This document shows, in pieces, positions 39,965-49,458 of a DNA stretch of 64,000 nucleotides. The position numbers and the translations under genes are program-made. Each line of letters begins with the position of its first letter. The first letter of the stretch is position 1. The stretch covers positions 1 to 64,000 of the forward strand of contig CAMVBJ010000006.1 of the NCBI GenBank assembly GCA_947165675.1. Direction: 5' to 3'. The stretch is from an uncultured Prevotellaceae bacterium (GTDB lineage Bacteria; Bacteroidota; Bacteroidia; Bacteroidales; Muribaculaceae). The notes beneath the pieces are model-generated. The model made no database searches. It was not told the origin of the DNA and saw only the letters and a list, made by a program, of their open reading frames with translations.

Positions 39965-42397
39965 CTAAAACTTTTGGGTGAAACTGATTGACGGCATAAA
40001 TGGGAAAGGACATATACCTTTTAAGACGGCTTTATTATCCCTGTAACCGATATACACATTGCTGACGTTGTAATGATTATAGACATTATAGATGCCGAGG
40101 CCTATCACGCTTTCACCAAGTCGGTGCTTGATGGACAAGTTGGCATTGACGTCAAGATGGTGTGAATCGGGAAGTTTAAAATCGTTGATATTTCTAAATG
40201 AATGGAAAGGCTGCACGTCTCCTGCCGGGCTACCCAATCGGGTATCAATCCCGATATCGCCTAAAACAGTTGTCCAATTTTCTATGTAAAACAAGACCTC
40301 TCCATAAGCTACCACAGGATAACGACCGACAAATTCATATATACTTTGACCATAGGTGATGCCATACGGCACTGTGCCGCGACGGCCAGACTGATAACTC
40401 CAAGCGGCGCTAAAGTCCAGCCCCAATTTCTTGGACAATGAGAAATGATGCATCACATTGACAGAGAAATTGTGTCGGTGGTCAGTTGATGCATAGAACT
40501 CTAGACCGCCATTGATTTCATTGTCGGGGCGGTCAAAAGTACGAAGTGCTTTAGACCATGTGTAACTCAACCAGCCAGTAGTGTTGCCAACCTTTCTCTC
40601 GACAAGCACCTCAAAGCCGAAACTACGCCCCTTGCCAATGGCTACTATATCCTGCCAGTTGCGGGCGGTGATGAAATAAGATGCGCCATTACGGTATTCA
40701 AGCACATTGTCAATGGTCTTGTAATAACCCTCTACAGCAAAGGTGATCCCCTTCCACTCATAGTTTATTCCCAAACCATAGAGATTGCTTTTCATCAGTG
40801 GAACATCTTTTGTTATCGGCACCCAGATGTCACTGGGCATGATTAGGTTGTTTGTAACCAACCGGTGAATACCCTGAGTCATATTGGAATAAGAGACTTT
40901 GAGTGATAAGTGGTTACTAAACAGATACCGTAACGATACTCGCGGTTCGAGGGCAAGATAGGATCTGTCGGTGACGAAATATGAACTTAGACGCAGTCCA
41001 TAGTTGAGTTTGAGATTGTGAAATAGCGAGAAGTCGTCCTCAGCATATAACGCGAGATTGTTGATGTTCATTTCCTCACCACTGGTGTAGTCGATATATT
41101 CACTTGTCTCATCATATTTCGGGTTATATAATGATTCATCGCCATCATAGTTCAAGCCGCCACGGTAGCGTTGAATCGTGGCATCCTTGAAAACCGAAGT
41201 GTTTGGATTGAGCCACTGCTTGGATAGCTTGAGACCATAGCGCAGCCAATGGTCTTCATTTGCTTGCCACGAAGCATCAAATGTCAATGCCAAGTCTTTG
41301 ATTCCCGAATGTGAGGTGATACGGCTCGTTTCTTCATGGTTATAGTACAAACGGTATAGGTCGGTGATTTTGTCGTCAATCCTATTACTGATCGACATAT
41401 CATACTCATATTGGCTATAGTTCAGATTGATGTTCAAGCGGTGGCTTTCGTTGACAAACGATGTAAAATAGAGGCTCGAAAGCAGATTGTTCCACCGGCT
41501 CTCGTTGCTGCTTGCACGGTAATCATCCTCCTTGTATTGCTTTTCGGTCAAGATATCAACTCTGCCTATGGTGCTTTCACTGCGGCGGCTATCAGTGGGT
41601 GATTCATTGTCAATGTCCTCCCCATAGTAGAATACCGCTGAGAGGCGGTTACGGTCGTTGAACCGGTGTACGACCTTAGCAGTGATGTCATAGTAGCGCA
41701 TATTGCTATAAGGCTGCAACGCTTCGGGTCGGTCATAGAAGTGCTTCAACACTGGCTTGGCAATCAAGTCAAAATAGGACAGGCGGGCCGCCACATTGAA
41801 AGATGTGTGCCCTTTCCAGATGGGACCTTCGACCTGAATGCGGCTAGACAATGTTCCCAGACTTAACAGACCGTGATAACGATTATAGTCGCCCTCCTTG
41901 ATACCCACGTCAATTACGCTTGACAGGCGCGAGCCATAGCGGGCAGGAAAAGCACCTCGATAGAAGTTGATGCTCTGCACCATATCTGGATTGATCGCCC
42001 CGACATACCCTCGCATGTGTTCGGCATTGTAGATGGCCGAACCGTCAAGGGTGATGTAGTTTTGGTCGTAATCCCCTCCACGTACAAAAATCCCTGCACT
42101 GCCTTCAGTGCCCGACTGAACACCAGGGAGTTTCTGGATGGACTTGAGCACATCAGGCTCGCCCAAGAACACGGGGACAGACATGATTTGCTCCTTGTTG
42201 AGTGTTACGGCACTCATCTGAGATGAAGCCACACCGAAGTTGTTGCGGCTGCCATAGACCACCACATTCTCGAGATGCACGCCACGAGATAATGTGCTGC
42301 TATCATTATTAAGGGCGACTGTTGTCGTGTCAACCGAGGCCGCCCCTAATGGTAACGCGCACATTGTCAGAAAAAACAATAATGCGGCATTTTTCAT
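39965..42397 (-). CDS. TonB-dependent outer-membrane receptor
   Basis: The 810-residue protein has a signal peptide (MKNAALLFFLTMCALPLGAA), a plug domain (LNKEQIMSVPVFLGEPDVLKSIQKLPGVQSGTEGSAGIFVRGGDYDQNYITLDGSAIYN, residues about 70-125) and a 22-strand type barrel ending in FMPSISFTQKF with a terminal Phe. Most DUF4249-linked receptors have a carboxypeptidase-regulatory-like domain before the plug. Here only about 45 residues separate the signal peptide and the plug region, so that domain is missing or very short. The substrate is unknown. It lies in an operon between an upstream lipoprotein and DUF4249. Confidence 0.92.
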   Translation of the reverse strand: MKNAALLFFLTMCALPLGAASVDTTTVALNNDSSTLSRGVHLENVVVYGSRNNFGVASSQMSAVTLNKEQIMSVPVFLGEPDVLKSIQKLPGVQSGTEGSAGIFVRGGDYDQNYITLDGSAIYNAEHMRGYVGAINPDMVQSINFYRGAFPARYGSRLSSVIDVGIKEGDYNRYHGLLSLGTLSSRIQVEGPIWKGHTSFNVAARLSYFDLIAKPVLKHFYDRPEALQPYSNMRYYDITAKVVHRFNDRNRLSAVFYYGEDIDNESPTDSRRSESTIGRVDILTEKQYKEDDYRASSNESRWNNLLSSLYFTSFVNESHRLNINLNYSQYEYDMSISNRIDDKITDLYRLYYNHEETSRITSHSGIKDLALTFDASWQANEDHWLRYGLKLSKQWLNPNTSVFKDATIQRYRGGLNYDGDESLYNPKYDETSEYIDYTSGEEMNINNLALYAEDDFSLFHNLKLNYGLRLSSYFVTDRSYLALEPRVSLRYLFSNHLSLKVSYSNMTQGIHRLVTNNLIMPSDIWVPITKDVPLMKSNLYGLGINYEWKGITFAVEGYYKTIDNVLEYRNGASYFITARNWQDIVAIGKGRSFGFEVLVERKVGNTTGWLSYTWSKALRTFDRPDNEINGGLEFYASTDHRHNFSVNVMHHFSLSKKLGLDFSAAWSYQSGRRGTVPYGITYGQSIYEFVGRYPVVAYGEVLFYIENWTTVLGDIGIDTRLGSPAGDVQPFHSFRNINDFKLPDSHHLDVNANLSIKHRLGESVIGLGIYNVYNHYNVSNVYIGYRDNKAVLKGICPFPFMPSISFTQKF

Positions 42398-42400
42398 ACG

Positions 42401-42958
42401 CTAATTTGCCATTTTAGCTTTCCAAACCATTCGTACGTAGAGAGAGTTTGTCAAGTAACCATCAACATCCCAACTGAGTTTTCTGTCCATGACAATTCTT
42501 CCGTAAGATTGAGTCAAGTCAAGTGCAACAACCGTAAGGGTTTCATCAGGATAATAGGAACCCGATATTGGATCATGTCGCATACTTACAGTGATCTGTT
42601 TTCCAGACACGCTCATGTCACGTAATCTTGCAGATTCAATTGGAAAGTCAAATTCAATAGTCATGTCAGTATGCATGAGAATGGGCATCGCGCTGATGTC
42701 AGTTTTGTTCGAGATTGTTTTATTGTCATAATAAAAACAATAATCTCGCTCCCATTCATAAGTGGCTAGGGCATTGATCAAGTCATTTTGGGTATAATTC
42801 AGATTTGCCTCAACAAGCAAACCGTTCTCCAAAAACACTTTCCCATTGCCATCCTGCACACGAGTTACTGCATTAGGATCATCCGGCTCGTCATGGCCAC
42901 AGGAAACAGCCATGAGTCCTGCAGCAAGCAGCATCAGTATCAAAGTTAATTTCTTCAT
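42401..42958 (-). CDS. Small lipoprotein, first gene of the TonB/DUF4249 operon
   Basis: The 185-residue protein has a lipobox (LMAVSCGHDEPDD). The remaining part looks like a mixed alpha/beta domain (VTRVQDGNGKVFLENGLLVEANLNYTQNDLINALATYEWERDYCFYYDNKT), then TIEFDFPIESARLRDMSVSGKQITVSMRHDP, ending in YVRMVWKAK. I do not recognise the family. It ends 3 bases before the receptor start and so belongs to the same transport locus. A role in binding the receptor's substrate or in assembly is an inference from position only. Confidence 0.7.
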   Translation of the reverse strand: MKKLTLILMLLAAGLMAVSCGHDEPDDPNAVTRVQDGNGKVFLENGLLVEANLNYTQNDLINALATYEWERDYCFYYDNKTISNKTDISAMPILMHTDMTIEFDFPIESARLRDMSVSGKQITVSMRHDPISGSYYPDETLTVVALDLTQSYGRIVMDRKLSWDVDGYLTNSLYVRMVWKAKMAN

Positions 42959-42986
42959 AGTTGTGATATTGTTTAGTTATTATCGC

Positions 42987-42994
42987 CAAAATTA
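42987..42994 (-). promoter_or_regulatory. -7 promoter element of the TonB/DUF4249 operon
   Basis: TAATTTTG on the minus strand matches TAnnTTTG. The predicted leader is about 22 bases. The spacer up to 43225 otherwise holds only the hairpin at 43175. Confidence 0.55.
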
Positions 42995-43174
42995 TTATTG
43001 CGCAAGTTTTTCTGCGGAAAACATAGAACTTTCTTAAAAATGTCATTTCGGTCAATAATCTTTCATCCGCAGACCCTTTCAATTATATAGACACGCCAAT
43101 AAACATTTACTAAACCCAAAGCCCATATCTTAACACTTTTTAACAATTATGACTGGTCAGTAAAGCACAACAAC

Positions 43175-43198
43175 GGTCTCTAATTGAAATCAGAGACC
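43175..43198 (-). terminator. Hairpin after the ABC exporter genes
   Basis: GGTCTCT (43175-43181) pairs perfectly with AGAGACC (43192-43198) around a 10-base loop, 27 bases past the stop codon. No strong T-run follows on the minus strand. Confidence 0.55.
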
Positions 43199-43225
43199 AT
43201 AAAACAGTTATGTCACATGAAAAGA

Positions 43226-45130
43226 TTACGCGATTTCGCCGCCGGTGTAGAGCTGATAGTACTTGCCGCGCTGGGCGAGGAGCTCGTCGTGGGTGCCGCG
43301 CTCGATGATGCGGCCCTTCTCAAGGACGATAATACAGTCGCTGTTACGCACGGTAGAGAGGCGATGGGCAATCACAAAGGTCGTGCGACCCTTCATCAGC
43401 GAGTCCATGCCACGCTGCACGAGAGTTTCGGTTCGAGTATCAATGCTACTTGTTGCCTCATCAAGGATGAGTACGGGCGGATTGGCAACCGCTGCACGGG
43501 CAATGGCCAACAGCTGGCGTTCGCCCTGGCTGAGGTTGCCACCATCGGCATTGAGTACGGTCTGGTAGCCGTCACTCAAGCGACGGATGAAGCTGTCGGC
43601 ATTAACGAGTTTGGCCGCCTCGATGCACTCCTGGTCGGTAGCCTCAAGGCGACCGTAGCGGATATTATCCATCACGGTGCCCGTGAACAGGTGGGTCTCC
43701 TGTAGCACCATGCCCAGACCGTGGCGCAGGTCTCGCTTGCTGATGTCGTTGATGCTGATGCCGTCGAGCGTAACCTTACCGTCCTGGATGTCATAGAAGC
43801 GGTTGATCAGGTTGGTAATCGTGGTCTTGCCTGCACCAGTGCCACCCACAAAGGCTATCTTCTGGTCGGGCATAGCATCGATGTCGATGTCAAACAGAAC
43901 CTGCTTCTCTTCATTGTATCCAAAGTCCACGTTGTTGAACTTGACACCGCCCGACACCCTAACATAACGTTGCTTGCCATTATCCAGCGGTATCTTCCAA
44001 GCCCAGATGCCCGTGTGGCGCAGGGCGGGATGCAACAGGCCGTCCTCGCCGCGCTTGGCATTGACCAGTTTGACACTTCCTGCATCGGCCTCGGGTTGCT
44101 CGTCGAGTAACTTGAAAATGCGGTCTGCCCCCACCGAAGCGTTCAACACACTGTTGATTTCCTGGCTGATGCTGGCAATGGGGCGAGCAAAGCTCTTGTT
44201 GAGCGTCAGGAAGGCCACGAGGGTTCCCAGGGTCATGCCGGTGTGGCCGTTGAGGATAAGCCAGGCACCCAGCACGCCCATGAGCACGTAGCTCAAGTGC
44301 CCCAAGTTGCCGTTGACCGGCATCACAATGTTACTGATGCGGTTGGCATCATAGGTATTGCTGCGCAGTTGCTCATTGATGACCTCAAACTGCTCAATGG
44401 CCTTCTGCTCGTGGCAGAAGACCTTGACAACCTTCTGACCCGTCATCATTTCCTCGATAAAGCCATTGACCTCGGCCAACTTCTGCTGTTGCACACGGAA
44501 GTGCCGGCGAGACCGCTTACCTAAATAAGTTGTTGACCATGCCATGATAAGGGCCATGACAATCGACAGGATGGTCATGGGCACGCTCATCACAATCATG
44601 CTGGCAAAGGTGATGCCCAAGGTAATCAATGAGTTAAAGGCCTGTGGCAGACTGTTGGAAATCATCTGACGCAAGGTGTCTACATCGTTGGTGTAGTTGG
44701 ACATGACGTTGCCGTGGGAGTGGGTGTCAAAGTACTTGATGGGCAACGATTGCATGTGCTCAAACATTCCTTTGCGCAGTTTGAGCATAGTGCCCTGTGT
44801 GACGTTGATCATCAGCCGGCTGTGCAAGTATGAGCATAGGGCGCCAAAGGCAAGCACGATACCTAACTTGACTAATGTTTCAGCCAATGGGCCGTAGTCG
44901 GGATGCGTCTGACCAATCATCGGCGTGATGTAGTCATCGATGAGGGTGCGTGTGAATAGGGTAGAGGCGAGGGTAGTACAGGCTGTAACGACGATGCACA
45001 CGGCTACAGCCATAAACGAGAACTTGTAATTCTTCATCACTATTTTGAACAGGCGCCACAGGGTGCTGCGCTTGTCCACGCCAGTGGTATCAACGATTGC
45101 GTTACGGTTGTTATGTCCAGGCATTCTCAT
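43226..45130 (-). CDS. ABC exporter half-transporter with consensus ATPase site
   Basis: The 634-residue type IV exporter subunit has six membrane helices (residues about 30-330) followed by an ATPase domain. Walker A is GGTGAGKTT near residue 430, the signature is LSQGERQ and Walker B is LILDEATSSID with the catalytic Glu present. There is an unusual insert of about 55 residues between the membrane and ATPase domains (QPEADAGSVKLVNAKRGEDGLLHPALRHTGIWAWK). Its start overlaps the stop of the next ABC gene (ATGA), so the two form a heterodimer. The substrate (drug, lipid or peptide) is unknown. Confidence 0.92.
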   Translation of the reverse strand: MRMPGHNNRNAIVDTTGVDKRSTLWRLFKIVMKNYKFSFMAVAVCIVVTACTTLASTLFTRTLIDDYITPMIGQTHPDYGPLAETLVKLGIVLAFGALCSYLHSRLMINVTQGTMLKLRKGMFEHMQSLPIKYFDTHSHGNVMSNYTNDVDTLRQMISNSLPQAFNSLITLGITFASMIVMSVPMTILSIVMALIMAWSTTYLGKRSRRHFRVQQQKLAEVNGFIEEMMTGQKVVKVFCHEQKAIEQFEVINEQLRSNTYDANRISNIVMPVNGNLGHLSYVLMGVLGAWLILNGHTGMTLGTLVAFLTLNKSFARPIASISQEINSVLNASVGADRIFKLLDEQPEADAGSVKLVNAKRGEDGLLHPALRHTGIWAWKIPLDNGKQRYVRVSGGVKFNNVDFGYNEEKQVLFDIDIDAMPDQKIAFVGGTGAGKTTITNLINRFYDIQDGKVTLDGISINDISKRDLRHGLGMVLQETHLFTGTVMDNIRYGRLEATDQECIEAAKLVNADSFIRRLSDGYQTVLNADGGNLSQGERQLLAIARAAVANPPVLILDEATSSIDTRTETLVQRGMDSLMKGRTTFVIAHRLSTVRNSDCIIVLEKGRIIERGTHDELLAQRGKYYQLYTGGEIA

Positions 45131-46893
45131 GATTGAGCCTCCTTTCTGTCTTCTTGTGGTTTGTCAAAATCGCCTCCAGCTTCTTCCTGAATAGCACAGA
45201 TTTCTTGATAGATCTTACAGGACTTGAGCAAGTTGTCATGAGTATCAAACCCTGCCATTTTTCCATCGTCAAGCACAAGAATGCGGTCACAATCCTTGAT
45301 GCTGCTGATGCGCTGAGCAATAATGATCTTGGTCATCTCGGGCAGATTGTCGCGCAGTCCAGCCCGAATGCGGGCATCGGTCGTGTTGTCACAGGCACTG
45401 GTGCTGTCATCCAGCACGATGATCTTGGGTTTCTTTAATAAAGCACGCGCGATGCATAGGCGTTGTTTCTGACCGCCCGAAACATTGGTGCCTCCTTGCT
45501 CGATGCGGGTCTCGTAGCCTTCAGGCATTTCCATGATGAATTCGTCAGCGCAAGCCACACGGCAGACCTGACGGCATTGTTCGAGCGTTGCATTCTCGTC
45601 GCCCCATCTCAGATTATCGAGAATGGTGCCTGTGAATAGCACATTCTTCTGGAGCACAACAGCGACGTTATTACGCAGGGATTCAAGATCATAGGAATTC
45701 ACGTTGTTGCCACCGATAAGGACTTCGCCCTTTGACGCATCATACAAACGGCTAACCAAGTTGATAAGCGACGACTTACCACTACCGGTGCCACCAATCA
45801 CGCCGATGGATTCACCACTCGCGATATGCAGGTCTATATTGTTGAGGGCATATTCGCCACTACCGCCTTTATAAGCAAAATAGACATGGTTGAAGTCGAT
45901 GGACCCGTCAGGAATCTCGGTCAACGCATCTTCTGGATTGACAATATCCGGAGTCTCGTTAATCACTTGTGCCACACGCTGTCCACTTGCAAGACTTTGA
46001 GTAATGGTCACAAAAATCATGCTAAGCATCATCAGCGACATCAAGATAGTCATAACATAGGTAAACAGAGATGTCAACTGACCAGTGGTAAGGCTACCAG
46101 ATACAACAAACTGAGCACCGAACCACGAGATGGCTATGATACAGCCATATACAACCATATTCATCAAGGGACGGTTTAAGGCCATCAGGCTTTCAGCCTT
46201 AACGTTAAGATCATAGAGACGCTTGGCCGCCGACCAGAACTTGGCATTCTCGTGATCTTCACGGACAAAGGCTTTGACAACTCTAATGCCAGAGACGTTC
46301 TCCTGAACAACGCTATTCAATACATCATACTGCTTGAAAACCAGCGCAAACATCTTGGAGACTTTACTAATTATCACAGCTAATATAATGCCAAGAATCA
46401 CACTGGCAATAATGAAGATCAGGCTTAATTGCGGGCTGATGACAAAGCACATCACAATACTGGATAGCAAGTTGAACGGTGCACGAACAGAAGTGCGGAT
46501 AATCTGCTGATAAGCATTTTGCAAATTGGTCACATCTGTGGTCATACGGGTAACCAATCCCGATGTGCTATACTTGTCAATGTCACTGAAAGCAAAACGC
46601 TGGATGTTCTTGTACATCGCATCACGCAGGTTGCAGGCAAAACCAGATGAAGCATAGGAGGCATACTTACCAGCCAAAATCGCTGCAAACATGCTCATAA
46701 AAGCCATGACGATCATGATAAGTCCATATTTATAGACACTGGGCATGTGACCCGCACTGATGCCATTGTCAATGAGCTTGGCTGTCACAAATGGGATAAG
46801 CACATCAAGTACAACTTCAAGCATGATAAACACAGGCGTCAGTAATGATGCCGTCTTGTATTGCTTAACTTGTTTTAGTAAAGTCTTTAACAT
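45127..46893 (-). CDS. ABC exporter half-transporter with degenerate ATPase site
   Basis: The 588-residue partner subunit has six membrane helices and an ATPase domain. Walker A is GGTGSGKSS near residue 368 and the signature is VSGGQKQ. Walker B is IIVLDDSTSACD, with Asp in place of the catalytic Glu. This is the mark of the non-catalytic site in heterodimeric exporters of the BmrCD/TM287-288 kind. The frame extends to 46938, but ATG 46893 (MLKTLLKQVKQYK) gives the family N-terminus and fits the promoter at 46923. It overlaps the second subunit by four bases. Confidence 0.92.
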   Translation of the reverse strand: MLKTLLKQVKQYKTASLLTPVFIMLEVVLDVLIPFVTAKLIDNGISAGHMPSVYKYGLIMIVMAFMSMFAAILAGKYASYASSGFACNLRDAMYKNIQRFAFSDIDKYSTSGLVTRMTTDVTNLQNAYQQIIRTSVRAPFNLLSSIVMCFVISPQLSLIFIIASVILGIILAVIISKVSKMFALVFKQYDVLNSVVQENVSGIRVVKAFVREDHENAKFWSAAKRLYDLNVKAESLMALNRPLMNMVVYGCIIAISWFGAQFVVSGSLTTGQLTSLFTYVMTILMSLMMLSMIFVTITQSLASGQRVAQVINETPDIVNPEDALTEIPDGSIDFNHVYFAYKGGSGEYALNNIDLHIASGESIGVIGGTGSGKSSLINLVSRLYDASKGEVLIGGNNVNSYDLESLRNNVAVVLQKNVLFTGTILDNLRWGDENATLEQCRQVCRVACADEFIMEMPEGYETRIEQGGTNVSGGQKQRLCIARALLKKPKIIVLDDSTSACDNTTDARIRAGLRDNLPEMTKIIIAQRISSIKDCDRILVLDDGKMAGFDTHDNLLKSCKIYQEICAIQEEAGGDFDKPQEDRKEAQS

Positions 46894-46922
46894 CTTGATA
46901 TTTTGGTTGGAATTTGAAACTA

Positions 46923-46930
46923 CAAAGATA
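46923..46930 (-). promoter_or_regulatory. -7 promoter element of the ABC exporter operon
   Basis: TATCTTTG on the minus strand matches TAnnTTTG. The predicted leader is about 23 bases. Confidence 0.6.
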
Positions 46931-46981
46931 ACAAACATTTCTTATTCCTATAATAATGTGTGCTTAAAAAAATCACAGTAA

Positions 46982-46997
46982 TCCAGATAATTCTGGA
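46982..46997. promoter_or_regulatory. Operator-like palindrome upstream of the ABC exporter
   Basis: TCCAGA-TAAT-TCTGGA is a perfect 6-4-6 inverted repeat, about 52-74 bases upstream of the -7 box. Exporters are often controlled by dimeric repressors that use sites of this size, but no regulator gene is adjacent. Confidence 0.4.
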
Positions 46998-47364
46998 CTG
47001 AAATGAACTTAAACCACAAACATAAATTATTACTTTAAATATATTCTTATAAAGAACTGAAAATAAAACGATATGAACTAACATTTATTCATTTAATTAT
47101 ATTTCTAAAGTCACTGACATTTAAAAATTCTATAATCTTTTTAATTGTCAATGAAAAAGATTACTCTCATCATGATTTAATCATATACAGATGTCGCGAT
47201 GAATAACGTCCATCCAAACCATCATAATAAAAATTAGAATTGATATTATGTAAAATAGGATATTAGTTTTATTGAATTCTCACCCCACTTGAAGAACATA
47301 TAGATAGAAATGTTAAGGAAATGACTAACTGTTATGTCATTGCCAATGTTTAAAGCATGTGCAC
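46998..47364. other. AT-rich spacer without recognisable content
   Basis: About 370 bases, far more A/T-rich than the rest of the window. I see no ORF with plausible coding character, no hairpin terminator for the helicase gene and none of the heptamer repeats. Confidence 0.6.
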
Positions 47365-49455
47365 TTACTTCTTACGTTTCTTGGATTTTGATTTATTTAA
47401 TGCTTTGCGGAGGCGATCAGCAATTTCATTTTCTTCATTCGCCAAGTCCTCAAAACCTATTTTCTCATAGATGACTTGAAGACGATCGTGAGGTTCTGGC
47501 CGTTTTTTATCAGCTTTTGCAGCTCGTTTATACGATTTTATTGCTTCTGGAACATCTTTCATGAATTCCATCAATTCAGCCATTGTCATGAGAGTTTGGA
47601 AGTTATTCTTGTCAATGTCCAAAGCCTTGTTCAACTCATTCTCGGCTGATTCAAGTTGATCTAACGCCATGAACAGTCGTGCTTTACCAACCATAGCTTG
47701 CAAGCAATCAGGCATGATGCGCAAGGCTTTATTATAATTGGCCATTGCTGCCCTTATCGAGATGTCATCCAGGCGTTTGCCATAGGGTGCACTACCCTCT
47801 CGCACTACCCCACCGTCATCATCATTCATAGTTAGCGCCTGGTCACCCATAGTAGCATATTCCAGTGCCAACTCGCGTAGCAGTTTCTGCTGACTATCAA
47901 TCACGCCCTCAAGCCGCTCAATCGTTTTAACCTGCTTTTTAAAGATATTCAATTTCTTGGCTATCAATCGCTTGACAGCATCATCTTGAATTTCATCTTT
48001 AATCTTCATAGCTTCGGTAAAGCACCTGACACACTCTTCAAATTCTTGATGATCAAACGCATGAATGGCACGCCTGTAGAGCTGGTTAGCTCGCTCCTGC
48101 TCAATGGCATCGCTCAGAATTTGCTTATTGTTGAACTGGCGACTGAATTCTACGACCGCCATATTGACAATGATATCACGCTCAGTCAACGGCTTGAGTA
48201 ACGTAATACCTTCCATCGAGGTGCAACGCGATAACGCCACATAGGTCTGGCCACCAGTGAAAGCACCACCCACAAAGTCGATCACCACATGGTTGAACGT
48301 AAGTCCTTGACTCTTGTGCACCGTGAGTGCCCATGCGGGTTTGATGGGAATCTGCATGAAGGTACCCAGCACTTTTTCTTCCACCTTTTTCTCTTTCTCG
48401 TTATAGGTGTATTGCATGTTTTCCCAAATCTCCGGCAACACTTCTATCTCGGAACCATTCTCGAGAGAGATATACACTTCCTGCTCACGCAACAGCGTCA
48501 CCTTGCCGATCGTACCATTGTACCATCGTCCATCCTTGTCATTGCGGATGAAGATGACTTGGGCTCCCTCCTTGAGTGTCAACCGCTGGGCCGTAGGGAG
48601 ACTATTCTCAGGAAAATCTCCTTCAATTTTTCCCATGAAAGTATATTCCGGAGTATTTAACGCCTGCATGTGCTCGTCGTTGATAGAATCAACAGTATCA
48701 CGGCGAGTGGCAAGTGTGATGGCAAGGTCATCGTTGATCTCCTGATAATTTGGGTCACAGCGCTGGTTTAAGCGTGCAATGTCAGCACTGGTTGCGCGGT
48801 TGACACGCACGCGGTCCAACAGTGAAATGAATTCGTTATCACTCTGGCGGTAAATCTTGCGCAATTCAATAGCAACCAGGTCAATCTGACTGAATGCCCT
48901 CGCATTAAAGAAAAAGAAATTCTTGTAGTATCGCCTCAAGATATCCCTCGTGTCGTGGGTCACAACGGGCTCTAACTGGAAAATATCTCCCACCAGCAGC
49001 AACTGCTTGCCACCGAAGGGTTCACGCATATTACCTGAATAAACGCGCAACACTCTGTCCACAAAATCAATGACATCGACCCTTACCATCGAAATCTCGT
49101 CGATGATAATCAGTTCGAGCTCACGTATGAGTTTGACTTTCTCTTTAGTGTAGCGCAACATCTTGCGCAATCGTGTGATATTGGCAATATCAGGGTCGTC
49201 AGGCAGTAATGGCTTGAAGGGAATCTTGAAAAAGGAGTGCATCGTCTGGCCTCCCACATTGACAGCAGCAATACCAGTGGGTGCTAAAACCACCAGTTTT
49301 TTCTTGGAGTTGGCGCGGATGTACTTGAGAAACGTGCTCTTGCCCGTTCCTGCCTTGCCCGTAAGAAAGACCGAACGGTTGGTTTTCCTGATGACACTCC
49401 ATGCGTCTTGAAACTCAGGATTATCCAAGTCGATATGCTGCAAGTCGTCAGCCAC
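47365..49455 (-). CDS. PIF1/RecD-like superfamily 1 helicase with C-terminal TPR region
   Basis: The 696-residue protein has an N-terminal SF1B helicase: Walker A GKAGTGKSTF near residue 34, IIIDEISMVRVDVIDFVDRVLR (Walker B) and LLLVGDIFQLEPVV (motif III). The C-terminal helicase motif is ALTVHKSQGLTFNHVVIDF, with YVALSRCTSMEGI after it. From about residue 460 it becomes helical with TPR-like units (RLFMALDQLESAENELNKALDIDKNNFQTLMTMAELMEF) and a very basic end (NKSKSKKRKK). It probably unwinds 5'-3' on DNA or DNA-RNA hybrids. The start is GTG 49455, three bases after lepA; no ATG is close. Confidence 0.9.
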   Translation of the reverse strand: MADDLQHIDLDNPEFQDAWSVIRKTNRSVFLTGKAGTGKSTFLKYIRANSKKKLVVLAPTGIAAVNVGGQTMHSFFKIPFKPLLPDDPDIANITRLRKMLRYTKEKVKLIRELELIIIDEISMVRVDVIDFVDRVLRVYSGNMREPFGGKQLLLVGDIFQLEPVVTHDTRDILRRYYKNFFFFNARAFSQIDLVAIELRKIYRQSDNEFISLLDRVRVNRATSADIARLNQRCDPNYQEINDDLAITLATRRDTVDSINDEHMQALNTPEYTFMGKIEGDFPENSLPTAQRLTLKEGAQVIFIRNDKDGRWYNGTIGKVTLLREQEVYISLENGSEIEVLPEIWENMQYTYNEKEKKVEEKVLGTFMQIPIKPAWALTVHKSQGLTFNHVVIDFVGGAFTGGQTYVALSRCTSMEGITLLKPLTERDIIVNMAVVEFSRQFNNKQILSDAIEQERANQLYRRAIHAFDHQEFEECVRCFTEAMKIKDEIQDDAVKRLIAKKLNIFKKQVKTIERLEGVIDSQQKLLRELALEYATMGDQALTMNDDDGGVVREGSAPYGKRLDDISIRAAMANYNKALRIMPDCLQAMVGKARLFMALDQLESAENELNKALDIDKNNFQTLMTMAELMEFMKDVPEAIKSYKRAAKADKKRPEPHDRLQVIYEKIGFEDLANEENEIADRLRKALNKSKSKKRKK

Positions 49456-49458
49456 CTT

